64,000 bases of DNA from positions 248,001 to 312,000 of the forward strand of contig BQJK01000001.1 of the NCBI GenBank assembly GCA_021604665.1, read 5' to 3'. The stretch is from Rhodomicrobium sp. (lineage in GTDB: Bacteria; Pseudomonadota; Alphaproteobacteria; Rhizobiales; HXMU1428-3). Positions 25,453-33,437 of the stretch are shown here, one piece after another. Positions within the stretch are counted from its first letter, which is position 1, and the number at the start of each line of letters is the position of its first letter. The translations under genes and the position numbers were made by a program. Under the pieces are notes generated by a model. The model searched no databases, was not told the DNA's origin, and saw only the letters and a list, made by a program, of their open reading frames with translations.

Positions 25453-27354
25453 TCAGCCCGCCCCCTCTAACTCAGCACCAAGAGACAGCCACTCCTCTTC
25501 CAGCGCTTCAACCTCTGCCTGCAATTTACCCCGCTCTATGCCGTAAGCTTTGGCCTTTTCAGGCTCTTCCTCATAAAGGTCAACATCGGCCAGCGCATCA
25601 TCAATCTTTTTAATATCAGCTTGCAGGCGGCTAATCGCCGTCTCCAGCTTTTTAAGCTCTTTGCGTTTGGGGGCTAAGAGGGCGCGGGCTTCAGCTGCCA
25701 GCCGGCGTTCTTCCTGCCGTTGTTCACGGGTGAGCGGGGTGCCGCCGGCATTGCTATTGGTTTTTGAGTTTTTATCCGGGCGGCCACCGCGCTGGCGCAA
25801 AAGTTCAGCCCTGTAGCTCTCCATATCCCCTTCATAAGGCGCGGCAGACCCGCCGCCAACCAGCCATAAACGGTCAACGGTTGCCTCAAGCAAATGCCGG
25901 TCGTGTGAGATAATAAGCACAGCCCCTTCATACTCATTAATCGCGTGGATCAACATCTCGCAGCTATCAACATCAAGGTGGTTGGTCGGCTCATCAAGTA
26001 TCAGCAGATGAGGCCCATGAAAACTGGCAATAGCAAACAGCAGCCTGGCCTTCTCGCCGCCCGAAAGCGCGCCCGCCTTAGTGTCAGCTTTATCCGGCCC
26101 AAACCCTAGCTGCGCGCATTTTGAGCGCTTCTGCGCCTCTGTTGCATCAGGCATCAACTCGGCAACCGCCTCATATGGGCTTTGCACATCACTAAGCTCA
26201 TCCATCTGATGCTGAGCGAAATAACCGATATTGCATTTCTTGGAAATTTTCTTGAAGCCGTCCATGGGTTTCAAATGACCGATAAACAATTTGGCCAATG
26301 TGGATTTGCCATTGCCGTTCGAGCCCAAAAGACCAATGCGGTCATCAATATCAATCCTGAGGTTCAGGTCCCGCAATATGGGCTTGCCCTCGGTGTAACC
26401 GACTGAAGCGTCATCAAGCCGAATAAGCGGATTGCCAAGCTGGGTGTCGGGCTGCGGGAATATAAAAGGGGCCACCCTGTCTTCTACCTGCGCCGCAATT
26501 GGCTTCATATTAGAGAGAACCTTAAGCCGTGATTGCGCTTGCTTGGCTTTGGAAGCCTTAGCGCGGAAACGGTCAACAAAGGCTTCCAGCCGGCGGCGGT
26601 CATCATCCTGCTTTTTCTTCAGCTTCATCTCAAGCCGCTGCTGCTCACGCCGTGCAGCTTCAAAACTGTCATAGCCGCCGGTGTAGAGCGTCATTTTCCG
26701 TTGGTTCAGATGGAGAATATGGGTGACAGCTTTGTTCAACAGCTCACGGTTATGGCTCACCATCAGCACAGTATGAGGATAGCCGCGCAAAAATTGCTCG
26801 AGCCATAATGTGCCTTCAAGGTCAAGATAGTTAGAAGGTTCATCAAGGAGAAGAATATCAGGGGCCGCAAATAACGCCGCAGCCAAAGCAACCCGCATGC
26901 GCCAACCGCCAGAAAAATCAGAGGCAGGCCGTTGCTGCGCCTCTTCATCAAAGCCAAGCCCGGCGAGAATGGTCGCAGCTCTGGCAGGGGCTGTGTACGC
27001 ATCAATGTCCACCAGCCGCGTTTGGATATCCGCAATCCGGTGCGGGTCGGTGGCGGTTTCAGCTTCCTTCATTAGGGCATCGCGCTCAAGGTCAGCCTCA
27101 AGAACAATATCAATCAGAGACGTGCTACCAGAGGGAACCTCCTGGGTCACATGACCAAGGCGGTGGTTTTTTGGCCAGCTAATCGTGCCATCATCCGCCT
27201 GAATCTGACCAATGATCAGCTTAAGAAGGCTGGTTTTGCCGGTTCCATTGCGCCCGACAAGCCCAACCTTATGCCCGTCAGGAATAGCAAAGCTTGCATC
27301 ATCGATCAAAAGCCGCCCTTCAATACGATAGCTGAGATTATTGATGTGCAACAT
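25453..27354 (-). CDS. ABC-F ATPase (YheS/Uup-like ribosome factor)
   Basis: A 633-aa protein with two ABC ATPase domains and no membrane segments, the ABC-F plan. Domain 1: Walker A GRNGTGKT (about 35), signature SDFSGGWRMRVALA, Walker B DILLLDEPSNYLDLEG. Domain 2: GSNGNGKST, LSGGEKARLLFA, LLILDEPTNHLDVDS. Between them lies the basic, charged P-site tRNA-interaction linker (residues about 235-290), and the C terminus is a Lys/Glu coiled coil (EERRLAAEARALLAPKRKELKKLE). ABC-F proteins act on the ribosomal E site to relieve stalling or resist antibiotics. Length and coiled coil fit YheS. The start codon is at 27354. Confidence 0.9.
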   Translation of the reverse strand: MLHINNLSYRIEGRLLIDDASFAIPDGHKVGLVGRNGTGKTSLLKLIIGQIQADDGTISWPKNHRLGHVTQEVPSGSTSLIDIVLEADLERDALMKEAETATDPHRIADIQTRLVDIDAYTAPARAATILAGLGFDEEAQQRPASDFSGGWRMRVALAAALFAAPDILLLDEPSNYLDLEGTLWLEQFLRGYPHTVLMVSHNRELLNKAVTHILHLNQRKMTLYTGGYDSFEAARREQQRLEMKLKKKQDDDRRRLEAFVDRFRAKASKAKQAQSRLKVLSNMKPIAAQVEDRVAPFIFPQPDTQLGNPLIRLDDASVGYTEGKPILRDLNLRIDIDDRIGLLGSNGNGKSTLAKLFIGHLKPMDGFKKISKKCNIGYFAQHQMDELSDVQSPYEAVAELMPDATEAQKRSKCAQLGFGPDKADTKAGALSGGEKARLLFAIASFHGPHLLILDEPTNHLDVDSCEMLIHAINEYEGAVLIISHDRHLLEATVDRLWLVGGGSAAPYEGDMESYRAELLRQRGGRPDKNSKTNSNAGGTPLTREQRQEERRLAAEARALLAPKRKELKKLETAISRLQADIKKIDDALADVDLYEEEPEKAKAYGIERGKLQAEVEALEEEWLSLGAELEGAG

Positions 27355-27808
27355 AATGTGCGATTTTCCTTTTATAGCGGCCCAGATAAGCTAAGCGGCT
27401 GAAGAAACCATAAAGGTGAGGTGAGCTCAAGCCGGTTATGACAATTGAGACGGTTAGGGATGTGAATGTTTTAGACCAGCTGTTAATGTTCGCTCCGCCC
27501 AGTGCGTAAGCATTTGGTTTAGAGTGCGTAAGCTTTTGGTTAAGTCTTATTGCCAGATAACGAAAATGTGAGCGATGGGTTGTTGGTGCCCTATGGTAGA
27601 ATGGCAGGCGAAGCACTTATATACTATAGTATGGCACCTGTAACGCCGTGTCAGCGGCCCTTTAAGCTGAGTTAATAAGGCTTAAATGAACATCCAGCAA
27701 GCGCTGAGAGCCATTAAAGAAGATCAATAATATAATAAGAGAAGAGCAGACTACAATCAGCTCCAGATAAAAGACGATAAATTAGTTCGGACAAAGGAAG
27801 TGACCGAG
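27355..27808. promoter_or_regulatory. Divergent intergenic region upstream of the SoxYZ-like operon
   Basis: A 454-bp gap between the ABC-F gene and the alcohol-oxidation genes. It contains a 22-bp tandem direct repeat (27501-27544, listed separately), a 12-bp palindrome ATACTATAGTAT (27621-27632) that could include a -10 box, and AAAGGA before the SoxYZ-like start. No gene is seen. Confidence 0.45.
27501..27544 (+). repeat. 22-bp tandem direct repeat, possible operator
   Basis: Two adjoining copies of AGTGCGTAAGC(A/T)TTTGGTT(T/A)AG differ at two positions. The 22-bp period equals about two helical turns, so a dimeric regulator would meet both copies on one DNA face. The right part of copy 2 (TAAGCTTTTGGTTAAGTCT, 27529-27547) resembles TAAGCTGTAGTTAAGTCT at 29844-29861, upstream of the alcohol dehydrogenase. 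Confidence 0.6.
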
Positions 27809-28708
27809 ATGAGGCACAATAAGACTCTAGGTAACAATCCAGCAAGAAAACACAAATCAAACCCGTTCAAAACGGCACTCTCCGTCATTGCCATTGGCGG
27901 TATGGTTGCTGTCTCGCAGCTCACTGGCTTTATCACACCAGCTCATACGGCTGAAATCCCAGCGGATACGCTAAATTCCATAATGTGGAAAGATATGGCC
28001 AAAACCTATCTCCTGACGGAAGGCCATGAGAACAGCAAAATCGTGATGGATGAGAGCATCCTTGTTCATGCGCCTAAATCTGCTGAAGATCAGTTAAATA
28101 TTCCCGTGCATGTTGATGCGCGCGCCATCAAGGATGTGAAAAAGATCATCGTTCTGGCTGACCTTAACCCCCTGCCAAAGGTCCTGACTTACATGCCTGA
28201 GAAGGCCGAAGCACGCTTAAGCTTCCGTATTAAGGTAGAGCAGGGCACCCCGGTGCGCGCCGCAGTACTTGATGGTGAGGGCGTCTGGCATGTTGGCGGG
28301 GCATATGTAGATGCTGCTGGCGGTGGTTGCTCGCAACCTGCAATGGCCCATGGTAAACCTGATTGGGTGAGTAGCCTTGCCGAGGTTCGTGGTCGAATTT
28401 GGCGCCAATCCGGTACAGATACCGCCAGAATGCGCTTAAGTGTACGTCACCCTATGGATACCGGCCTGGCCGATGGCATCCCGGCCTTCTTCGTATCGGA
28501 GCTTAAATTCCGCTCACGAAAAGGTAAGCATCTGGGATCACTAACCATTCATGAGCCAATCTCTGAAAATCCCACATTGACCGTCTTTCCTAAGCTACAA
28601 GATGCAACAGACGCTGTGGAAGTCAGTGGACGTGATAATGAAGGTAATCTCATTCATGTCTCTATTCCAGCGCCGGTTCGCTCATCACTGCTGACCGAGA
28701 AAGACTAG
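27809..28708 (+). CDS. Quinoprotein-associated SoxYZ-like carrier protein
   Basis: A periplasmic protein of about 299 aa that fuses a SoxY-like and a SoxZ-like domain. After a basic N terminus and hydrophobic segment (cleavage near AHTA), the SoxY half ends in the flexible swinging-arm pattern GGGCSQPA (Cys174), the Cys that in SoxY carries sulfur intermediates. The SoxZ-like half follows (RMRLSVRHPMDTGLADGIPAFFVSEL). Such fusions are known next to PQQ-dependent dehydrogenases and a metallo-beta-lactamase-fold partner, as here; their carrier cargo is not established. ATG 27809 is preferred, with AAAGGA about 10 bases upstream; GTG 27800 is in frame. The partner gene starts 5 bases after the stop. 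Confidence 0.85.
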   Translation: MRHNKTLGNNPARKHKSNPFKTALSVIAIGGMVAVSQLTGFITPAHTAEIPADTLNSIMWKDMAKTYLLTEGHENSKIVMDESILVHAPKSAEDQLNIPVHVDARAIKDVKKIIVLADLNPLPKVLTYMPEKAEARLSFRIKVEQGTPVRAAVLDGEGVWHVGGAYVDAAGGGCSQPAMAHGKPDWVSSLAEVRGRIWRQSGTDTARMRLSVRHPMDTGLADGIPAFFVSELKFRSRKGKHLGSLTIHEPISENPTLTVFPKLQDATDAVEVSGRDNEGNLIHVSIPAPVRSSLLTEKD

Positions 28709-28713
28709 TCAAA

Positions 28714-29745
28714 ATGGATAAATCAAGAAGAAATCTGCTGGTCGGCGGCGGATCAGTCATGGCTATTGGCGCGGCAACAGGCGCAATGTCCCTGCAAGCT
28801 GAGTTCATTGAACATGCCGCAAATTTCCTCGTCGCAGAGGCTGAGGCTGCAGATTTCACTTATGATTTAAAACCCATGAGGATCGCTGATAACTCATATC
28901 TTATCCAGGGTAAGAGTGAGCATTTCTCCCGCCAAAACGGTGGTAACATCGTAAATGTCGCCTTTATTGCCACTGAAGAGGGCGTGGTACTTATAGATAC
29001 AGGGCCCTCTCGCCGTTATGGTGAAGCATTGCGGAAGGTTATCAGGTCAACCACCGGTAAAGAGGTCGTAAGGGTCTATAACACCCATTTCCATCCAGAC
29101 CATGTACTCGGCAACCAGGTGTTTGGTGCAGGCAACATTGCAGCATTACCAAAAACCATCAGCGGGCTGGAAACCACAGGTGAGGCCTTCTCTGACAATC
29201 TTTATAGATTACTGGGAGATTGGATGCGCAGCACAGAGGTGACAATTCCTGGTAAACCAGTCACCTTCAGTTCAGAGAAGTTCGGCACCCATCGCTTTGA
29301 AATGTTGCCAATGAGCGGCCACACCAATGCAGACCTTGCCATTCTCGATCATAAAACCGGCGTGTTATACACCGGCGATCTCTGTTTCCTTGATCGTGCC
29401 GCTACAACACCGCATGCTGACATTGCGAACTGGCAAAATTCATTAAAACAGCTGAAAACCGTGCCGCATAAATTGTTATTGCCCGGCCATGGCCCCGCCG
29501 ACCCGGCGGACAGAGCCATTGAGCAAACCAGCGCTTACCTGGCCTGGCTCGAATCAGAGCTGATAAAGGCCGTTAAAGACGGTAAGGATATGCTGGAAGC
29601 CGGACGCATGGAAATTCCTGCAAAATTTACCAATATTCATGTGGTGAAAGAAGAGATCGAGCGCTCAGTCGCCCATCTTTATCCAGCTCTTGAGGAAAGA
29701 TACCTTCCACTTGTTGGTCAGGGTGACAAACAGACTGGGCACTAA
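28714..29745 (+). CDS. Quinoprotein relay-system zinc metallohydrolase
   Basis: A 343-aa metallo-beta-lactamase-fold protein with the metal motif THFHPDH (His125, His127, Asp129, His130), later SGHTNADLAI (His) and YTGDLCFLD (Asp), and a C-terminal PGHGP (His), a complete binuclear site. The N terminus SRRNLLVGGG followed by a hydrophobic run resembles a Tat signal, placing it in the periplasm. Its neighbour is the SoxYZ-like carrier, 5 bases upstream; together they match the SoxH-related set found with PQQ alcohol dehydrogenases. The reaction is unknown; cleavage of a thioester or sulfur-linked adduct on the carrier is a reasonable inference. Confidence 0.85.
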   Translation: MDKSRRNLLVGGGSVMAIGAATGAMSLQAEFIEHAANFLVAEAEAADFTYDLKPMRIADNSYLIQGKSEHFSRQNGGNIVNVAFIATEEGVVLIDTGPSRRYGEALRKVIRSTTGKEVVRVYNTHFHPDHVLGNQVFGAGNIAALPKTISGLETTGEAFSDNLYRLLGDWMRSTEVTIPGKPVTFSSEKFGTHRFEMLPMSGHTNADLAILDHKTGVLYTGDLCFLDRAATTPHADIANWQNSLKQLKTVPHKLLLPGHGPADPADRAIEQTSAYLAWLESELIKAVKDGKDMLEAGRMEIPAKFTNIHVVKEEIERSVAHLYPALEERYLPLVGQGDKQTGH

Positions 29746-30121
29746 AGTGCAAGATTTGAGAACAAAAAAAATATCTCTCATAATTTAATAAGAAAACCCG
29801 TACTTATTGCCAATTAAACGCTTGATCACACTCGGTTAGGTTCTAAGCTGTAGTTAAGTCTAACATTGAAGAGATCATTGTTCGTTTTAGTAAATTGATC
29901 CAACTAGTCTGAAATGATGTGTCAGGAATTGATTAGTAGCTATTCTGCCTTTCAACTTTCAAAACAACATTTTGCCAGGACATTTTGCTGAAGGAACTTT
30001 GCTAAGCTTTCAAAGGGTAGTTTAAAGCCTGATAAAGCGAAGTGAAGTTTTGTTCATTGATTTGATATGTTTAGACGAGGTTACACAAACATTAACAAGT
30101 CCTAGGGGAAGGGAGCTCAAT
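29746..30121 (+). promoter_or_regulatory. Upstream region of the PQQ alcohol dehydrogenase gene
   Basis: A 376-bp non-coding region. TAAGCTGTAGTTAAGTCT at 29844-29861 resembles the repeat upstream of the SoxYZ-like gene. AAAGGGTAGTTTAAAG at about 30012-30027 shares GGGTAGTT with the perfect dyad found past the dehydrogenase gene (32078-32095) and could be a degenerate site for the same regulator. AAGGGAGCTC gives a ribosome site for ATG 30122. The -35/-10 boxes could not be fixed. Confidence 0.4.
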
Positions 30122-31882
30122 ATGCGCCTCAGGAGAGCAATCTTCGCGGCTGCAAGTGTTCTTGCAATCGCAGCAGCAACTCCGGCAAGTGCCGAAGGTG
30201 TTAGCATAGACGACATCGTAAATGATCACAAATCAACTGGTAACGTTCTAACAAATGGTCAAGACATCCGCGGCCAGCGTTACAGCACACTAGATCAAAT
30301 CAACACCGGAAACGTTGCCGCCCTTGCACCAGCATGGGTGTTTTCTTTTGGTGGTGAAAAACAACGCGGCCAGGAAGCTCAGCCAATCGTATCTGATGGT
30401 GTTATCTACATCACTGGTTCATACAGCCGTATGTGGGCCATCGACGCCAAAACTGGCGACGAAATCTGGCAGTATGATGCACGTCTTCCAGAAGGCATCC
30501 TGCCTTGCTGTGACGTTGTAAACCGTGGTGCAGCTATCCATGGTGATAAAATCTATTTTGGTACACTAGATGCGCAACTTGTCGCTCTTGACAAGAAAAC
30601 AGGTAAAGTTGCCTGGCGCAAAAAAATTGACGATTTCAAAGCAGGCTTCTCTTACACAGCCGCGCCATTGATCGTTCCTTCTAAGCATGGTCCATTGATC
30701 GTTACTGGTGTATCCGGTGGTGAATTCGGCATTGTTGGTCGTGTAGACGCCCGCAACGTTGAAACAGGTGAACTTGTTTGGTCACGTCCTACTATTGAAG
30801 GCCATGTTGGCACTCTCAATGGTAAAAAATCCACAATGACAGGTAAGAAAAACGAAACTTGGCCTGGCGATATGTGGAAATGGGGCGGCGGCGCTACCTG
30901 GATGGGTGGTACATTCGATCCTGACACAAAATCAATCTTCATCGGTGCGGGTAACCCTGCTCCATGGAACTCTCACCTACGTCCTGGTGACAACAAATGG
31001 TCTTGCTCACGTCTTGCGATTGACCCTGATACAGGCGAAATCAAATGGGGTTTCCAAACTACTCCACATGACGGCTGGGACTATGACGGCGTGAACGAAC
31101 TCGTTTCTTTCGACGCTGACGGCCAAAAACTTGCTGCGACTGCTGACCGTAACGGCTTCTTCTACGTTCTTGACCGTACAAACGGCAAATTCGTCAGAGG
31201 TTTTCCTTTCGTAGACAAGATCTCTTGGGCCAGCGGCCTGGATAAAGATGGTCGCCCTATCTACATCAAAGAAAACTATCCTGGTGATCCTAAAAAAGCT
31301 AAAGATGGCAAAAAAGGTAAAGGCGTGTTCGTCGTACCTAGCTTTCTTGGCGGTAAAAACCAAATGCCAATGGCCTACAGCCAGCAAACTGGTTACTTCT
31401 ATGTGCCTTCAAACGAATGGGGCATGGATCTCTGGAATGAGCCTGTATCTTACAAAAAAGGTGCAGCTTATCTCGGTGCCGGTTTCACCATTAAGCCAAT
31501 CTTCAAAGACCATATCGGTTCTTTGAAAGCTGTTGACCCAATCTCAGGCAAAATTGTTTGGGAATACAAAAACAAAGCACCACTTTGGGGCGGCGTTCTT
31601 GCAACAGCTGGCGGCCTGGTATTCACAGGTACACCAGAAGGCTTCCTGAAAGCGTTTGACGCCAAAACAGGTAAAGAGCTTTGGAAATTCCAAACTGGTT
31701 CAGGCATTGTTGCTCCTCCAGCAACATGGGAACAAGACGGCGAACAGGTTATCGGTGTATCCGGTGGCTGGGGCGGCGCGGTTCCACTCTGGGGCGGTGA
31801 AGTTGCCAAAACTGTTAAATATCTTAACAGCGGTGGTTCTTTCTGGCTCTTCAAACTGCCAAAGAAAATGGCAGCTAACTAA
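30122..31882 (+). CDS. PQQ-dependent alcohol dehydrogenase, ExaA-like, predicted lanthanide type
   Basis: A 586-aa periplasmic quinoprotein with a signal peptide (cleavage near TPASA-EG) and the eight-bladed propeller of methanol/ethanol dehydrogenases. The vicinal disulfide Cys129-Cys130 ([11 protein letters not shown]) contacts PQQ. The catalytic base is Asp320 in [12 protein letters not shown], and the residue two further on is Asp322, the extra acidic ligand that marks lanthanide-dependent enzymes (XoxF, PedH) rather than Ca enzymes, which have Ala or Ser there. Overall wording ([45 protein letters not shown]) is closer to ethanol dehydrogenases ExaA/PedH than to XoxF. Codon use is unusually uniform, suggesting high expression. 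No cytochrome c partner is encoded beside it. Start ATG 30122 fits the signal peptide; the frame is open back to 30050. Confidence 0.92.
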   Translation: MRLRRAIFAAASVLAIAAATPASAEGVSIDDIVNDHKSTGNVLTNGQDIRGQRYSTLDQINTGNVAALAPAWVFSFGGEKQRGQEAQPIVSDGVIYITGSYSRMWAIDAKTGDEIWQYDARLPEGILPCCDVVNRGAAIHGDKIYFGTLDAQLVALDKKTGKVAWRKKIDDFKAGFSYTAAPLIVPSKHGPLIVTGVSGGEFGIVGRVDARNVETGELVWSRPTIEGHVGTLNGKKSTMTGKKNETWPGDMWKWGGGATWMGGTFDPDTKSIFIGAGNPAPWNSHLRPGDNKWSCSRLAIDPDTGEIKWGFQTTPHDGWDYDGVNELVSFDADGQKLAATADRNGFFYVLDRTNGKFVRGFPFVDKISWASGLDKDGRPIYIKENYPGDPKKAKDGKKGKGVFVVPSFLGGKNQMPMAYSQQTGYFYVPSNEWGMDLWNEPVSYKKGAAYLGAGFTIKPIFKDHIGSLKAVDPISGKIVWEYKNKAPLWGGVLATAGGLVFTGTPEGFLKAFDAKTGKELWKFQTGSGIVAPPATWEQDGEQVIGVSGGWGGAVPLWGGEVAKTVKYLNSGGSFWLFKLPKKMAAN

Positions 31883-31908
31883 GCCAAAAGCTGAACAACG
31901 ATATGAAG

Positions 31909-31942
31909 ATCCCGGGCTCGTAATGAGCTCGGGATTTTTTTT
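31909..31942 (+). terminator. Rho-independent terminator of the alcohol dehydrogenase gene
   Basis: ATCCCGGGCTC (31909-31919) pairs with GAGCTCGGGAT (31925-31935) through one G-T wobble, followed by a run of eight T. Confidence 0.93.
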
Positions 31943-32077
31943 CTTAAAAGCCTTAAATATTCAGAAAATCCTGTTATAGTAATCCACTACCGGCACAAAT
32001 AAGCCGGAATATATAACTGCCTGACCAGGTAATATGCCGAGGAAAATATGGTCAGGGTGTATTGGGAGAGGAACCAC

Positions 32078-32095
32078 CGAGGGGTAGTTACCCCT
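32078..32095. promoter_or_regulatory. Perfect dyad of NarL-like heptamers
   Basis: GAGGGGTA-GT-TACCCCTC is an 18-bp perfect palindrome. Each half contains TACCCCT, which fits the TACYYMT heptamer bound by NarL-type regulators, in a 7-2-7 arrangement, though with the halves in everted orientation. A NarL/LuxR-family response regulator is encoded 590 bp downstream and is the natural candidate to bind here (inference). Confidence 0.6.
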
Positions 32096-32187
32096 CACAT
32101 CGTTATCTGTATTGCTAAAACATTGATATTTTAGTTGTTATCAGTGCCTTCATGAAATATCTCCCGGCTGATCAAAACGGGAGGCGC

Positions 32188-32241
32188 ATGAAAAAATGGC
32201 TTGTTTCAATGTTTAATATCAAGAATAAACCGCCAAGCTAA
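32188..32241 (+). CDS. Possible 17-residue peptide ORF with hairpin-masked ribosome site
   Basis: ATG 32188 opens a 17-codon frame (MKKWLVSMFNIKNKPPS) with a strong ribosome site, CGGGAGGCGC, directly upstream. The GGGAG is the 3' arm of a hairpin, CTCCCG (32161-32166) with CGGGAG (32178-32183), so translation could be controlled by folding. It lies about 90 bases after the perfect dyad. It does not have the Glu-x3-Tyr of PqqA. It may equally be a chance ORF in a structured leader. Confidence 0.3.
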   Translation: MKKWLVSMFNIKNKPPS

Positions 32242-32684
32242 AGAGCTGAGCGAGATATTATCCGAGCCGTTTTTAGCAAAGCTATTATAGCAGTGAGGCA
32301 AACCGCGAAATTTTGCCTCTAGCAGCTGGCTTTGATACAACGACAAAAACCGCATAGCAAAACAGCAAAACACCTCTCAAGAAATGTCTGGCATCCTGGC
32401 CACCAGCTGAGACCTATAATCCTCAGCTAATTATGGCGTATAGGGAAAAATGTTGTGCGAAAGTTTAACGCTCTGTTATAAGCCAGCACATAAAGTCAGG
32501 CTCGAAAATGGTTAAAGCTGGGTTTGCAAGCCTGCACCAGGCACAAGGCTGAATTGGGAGCTAAACCCCGGGTGGCTCAAAGCCAAAAGCCAATGCCCAT
32601 TATTTAGTAAGCGGCGCCAAGCAGGCCACAGATGAATGAAGATAGGATGCCTGATAAAGGGCTCAATGAATAAGGGAAGAGCAA

Positions 32685-33356
32685 ATGAAACGTATTCTCA
32701 TCGTAGATGATCATCCGCTGTTTCGGGAAGCCCTTCATAACGCGATAGAAAGCGTTATGCCGCGTGTAGAAATACATGAGGCCGAAACCATCGATGCCGG
32801 CATCCAAATATTAAAAACGGTAGGTCGTTTCAAGCTCGCTCTCCTCGACCTCTTCATGCCCGATACCAACGGCTTCGATGGCCTGCTCACCTTCCGCAAA
32901 CAGTTCCCCAAACTGCCGGTAATGATAGTGACAGGGCAGGAAGATCACCGCCTAGTTAAAGAAGCTGTAAACTATGGCGCAAGTGGCTTTATCGCCAAAA
33001 CAGCTAGCGGTGATGAAATATCAAATGCCATCTCTGAAGTTCTGGCAGGGAATGTTTATATACCGGAAGATTATAGCAATGGCGCTCTGGATAACACCGC
33101 CCAGGAGCGCGAAGACCTCGCCCGCCGTCTCTTCTCACTAACACGCCAACAGCTCATCGTGCTTCGCATGCTGCGTGAAGGTAAGCTGAATAAACAAATA
33201 GCCTATGAACTTGGCGTCGGCGAAACCACTGTTAAAGCACATGTATCTGAAATCTTGCGCAAAATGAATGTTGTGAGCCGCACGCAAGCCGTGATTGAGG
33301 CCAGTAAGATAGATTTTGATACCATCCTGAGCCAGGCAACCGGTAATACCGACTAA
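32685..33356 (+). CDS. LuxR/NarL-family response regulator
   Basis: A 223-aa two-domain regulator. The receiver domain (1-120) has the acidic pair Asp8-Asp9, phospho-acceptor Asp55 (LALLDLFMP), Thr83 and Lys105. The C-terminal LuxR-type HTH (about 150-205) reads LTRQQLIVLRMLREGKLNKQIAYELGVGETTVKAHVSEILRKMNV. No histidine kinase is encoded in the window. Regulators of this class (ExaE/AgmR) control PQQ alcohol dehydrogenase genes in pseudomonads; the location after the dehydrogenase gene and the NarL-like dyad in between suggest the same job here (inference). Its ribosome site is AAGGGAAGAGC. Confidence 0.88.
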   Translation: MKRILIVDDHPLFREALHNAIESVMPRVEIHEAETIDAGIQILKTVGRFKLALLDLFMPDTNGFDGLLTFRKQFPKLPVMIVTGQEDHRLVKEAVNYGASGFIAKTASGDEISNAISEVLAGNVYIPEDYSNGALDNTAQEREDLARRLFSLTRQQLIVLRMLREGKLNKQIAYELGVGETTVKAHVSEILRKMNVVSRTQAVIEASKIDFDTILSQATGNTD

Positions 33357-33437
33357 CCCCATTAGCTAGGCAGAGAGAATTGGTGAGAGCTGGACCCCCC
33401 TTAAATTTTCAGCTGTTTGAAATGAACGCTTGCTGGT

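Larger units (their letters stand above)
31943..32684. other. Long intergenic region with regulatory signals
   Basis: A 740-bp gap between the alcohol dehydrogenase terminator and the response-regulator gene. It holds the dyad at 32078-32095, a hairpin plus short ORF at 32161-32241 (both listed separately) and a further 8-bp hairpin GAGGCAAA (32295-32302) with TTTGCCTC (32312-32319). From about 32330 to 32684 I see no gene, RNA or strong signal. Confidence 0.5.

Noticed and set aside
27338..27616. 92-codon frame overlapping the ABC-F start
   Set aside because: Overlaps the real gene start in another frame and spans the direct repeat; no ribosome site or family pattern.
29746..30121. N-terminal extension of the alcohol dehydrogenase from 30050
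   Set aside because: It would precede a perfect signal peptide starting at ATG 30122, which has its own ribosome site.
32188..32241. PqqA precursor peptide
   Set aside because: Lacks the conserved Glu and Tyr residues that are crosslinked to make PQQ, and no pqqB-E genes follow.
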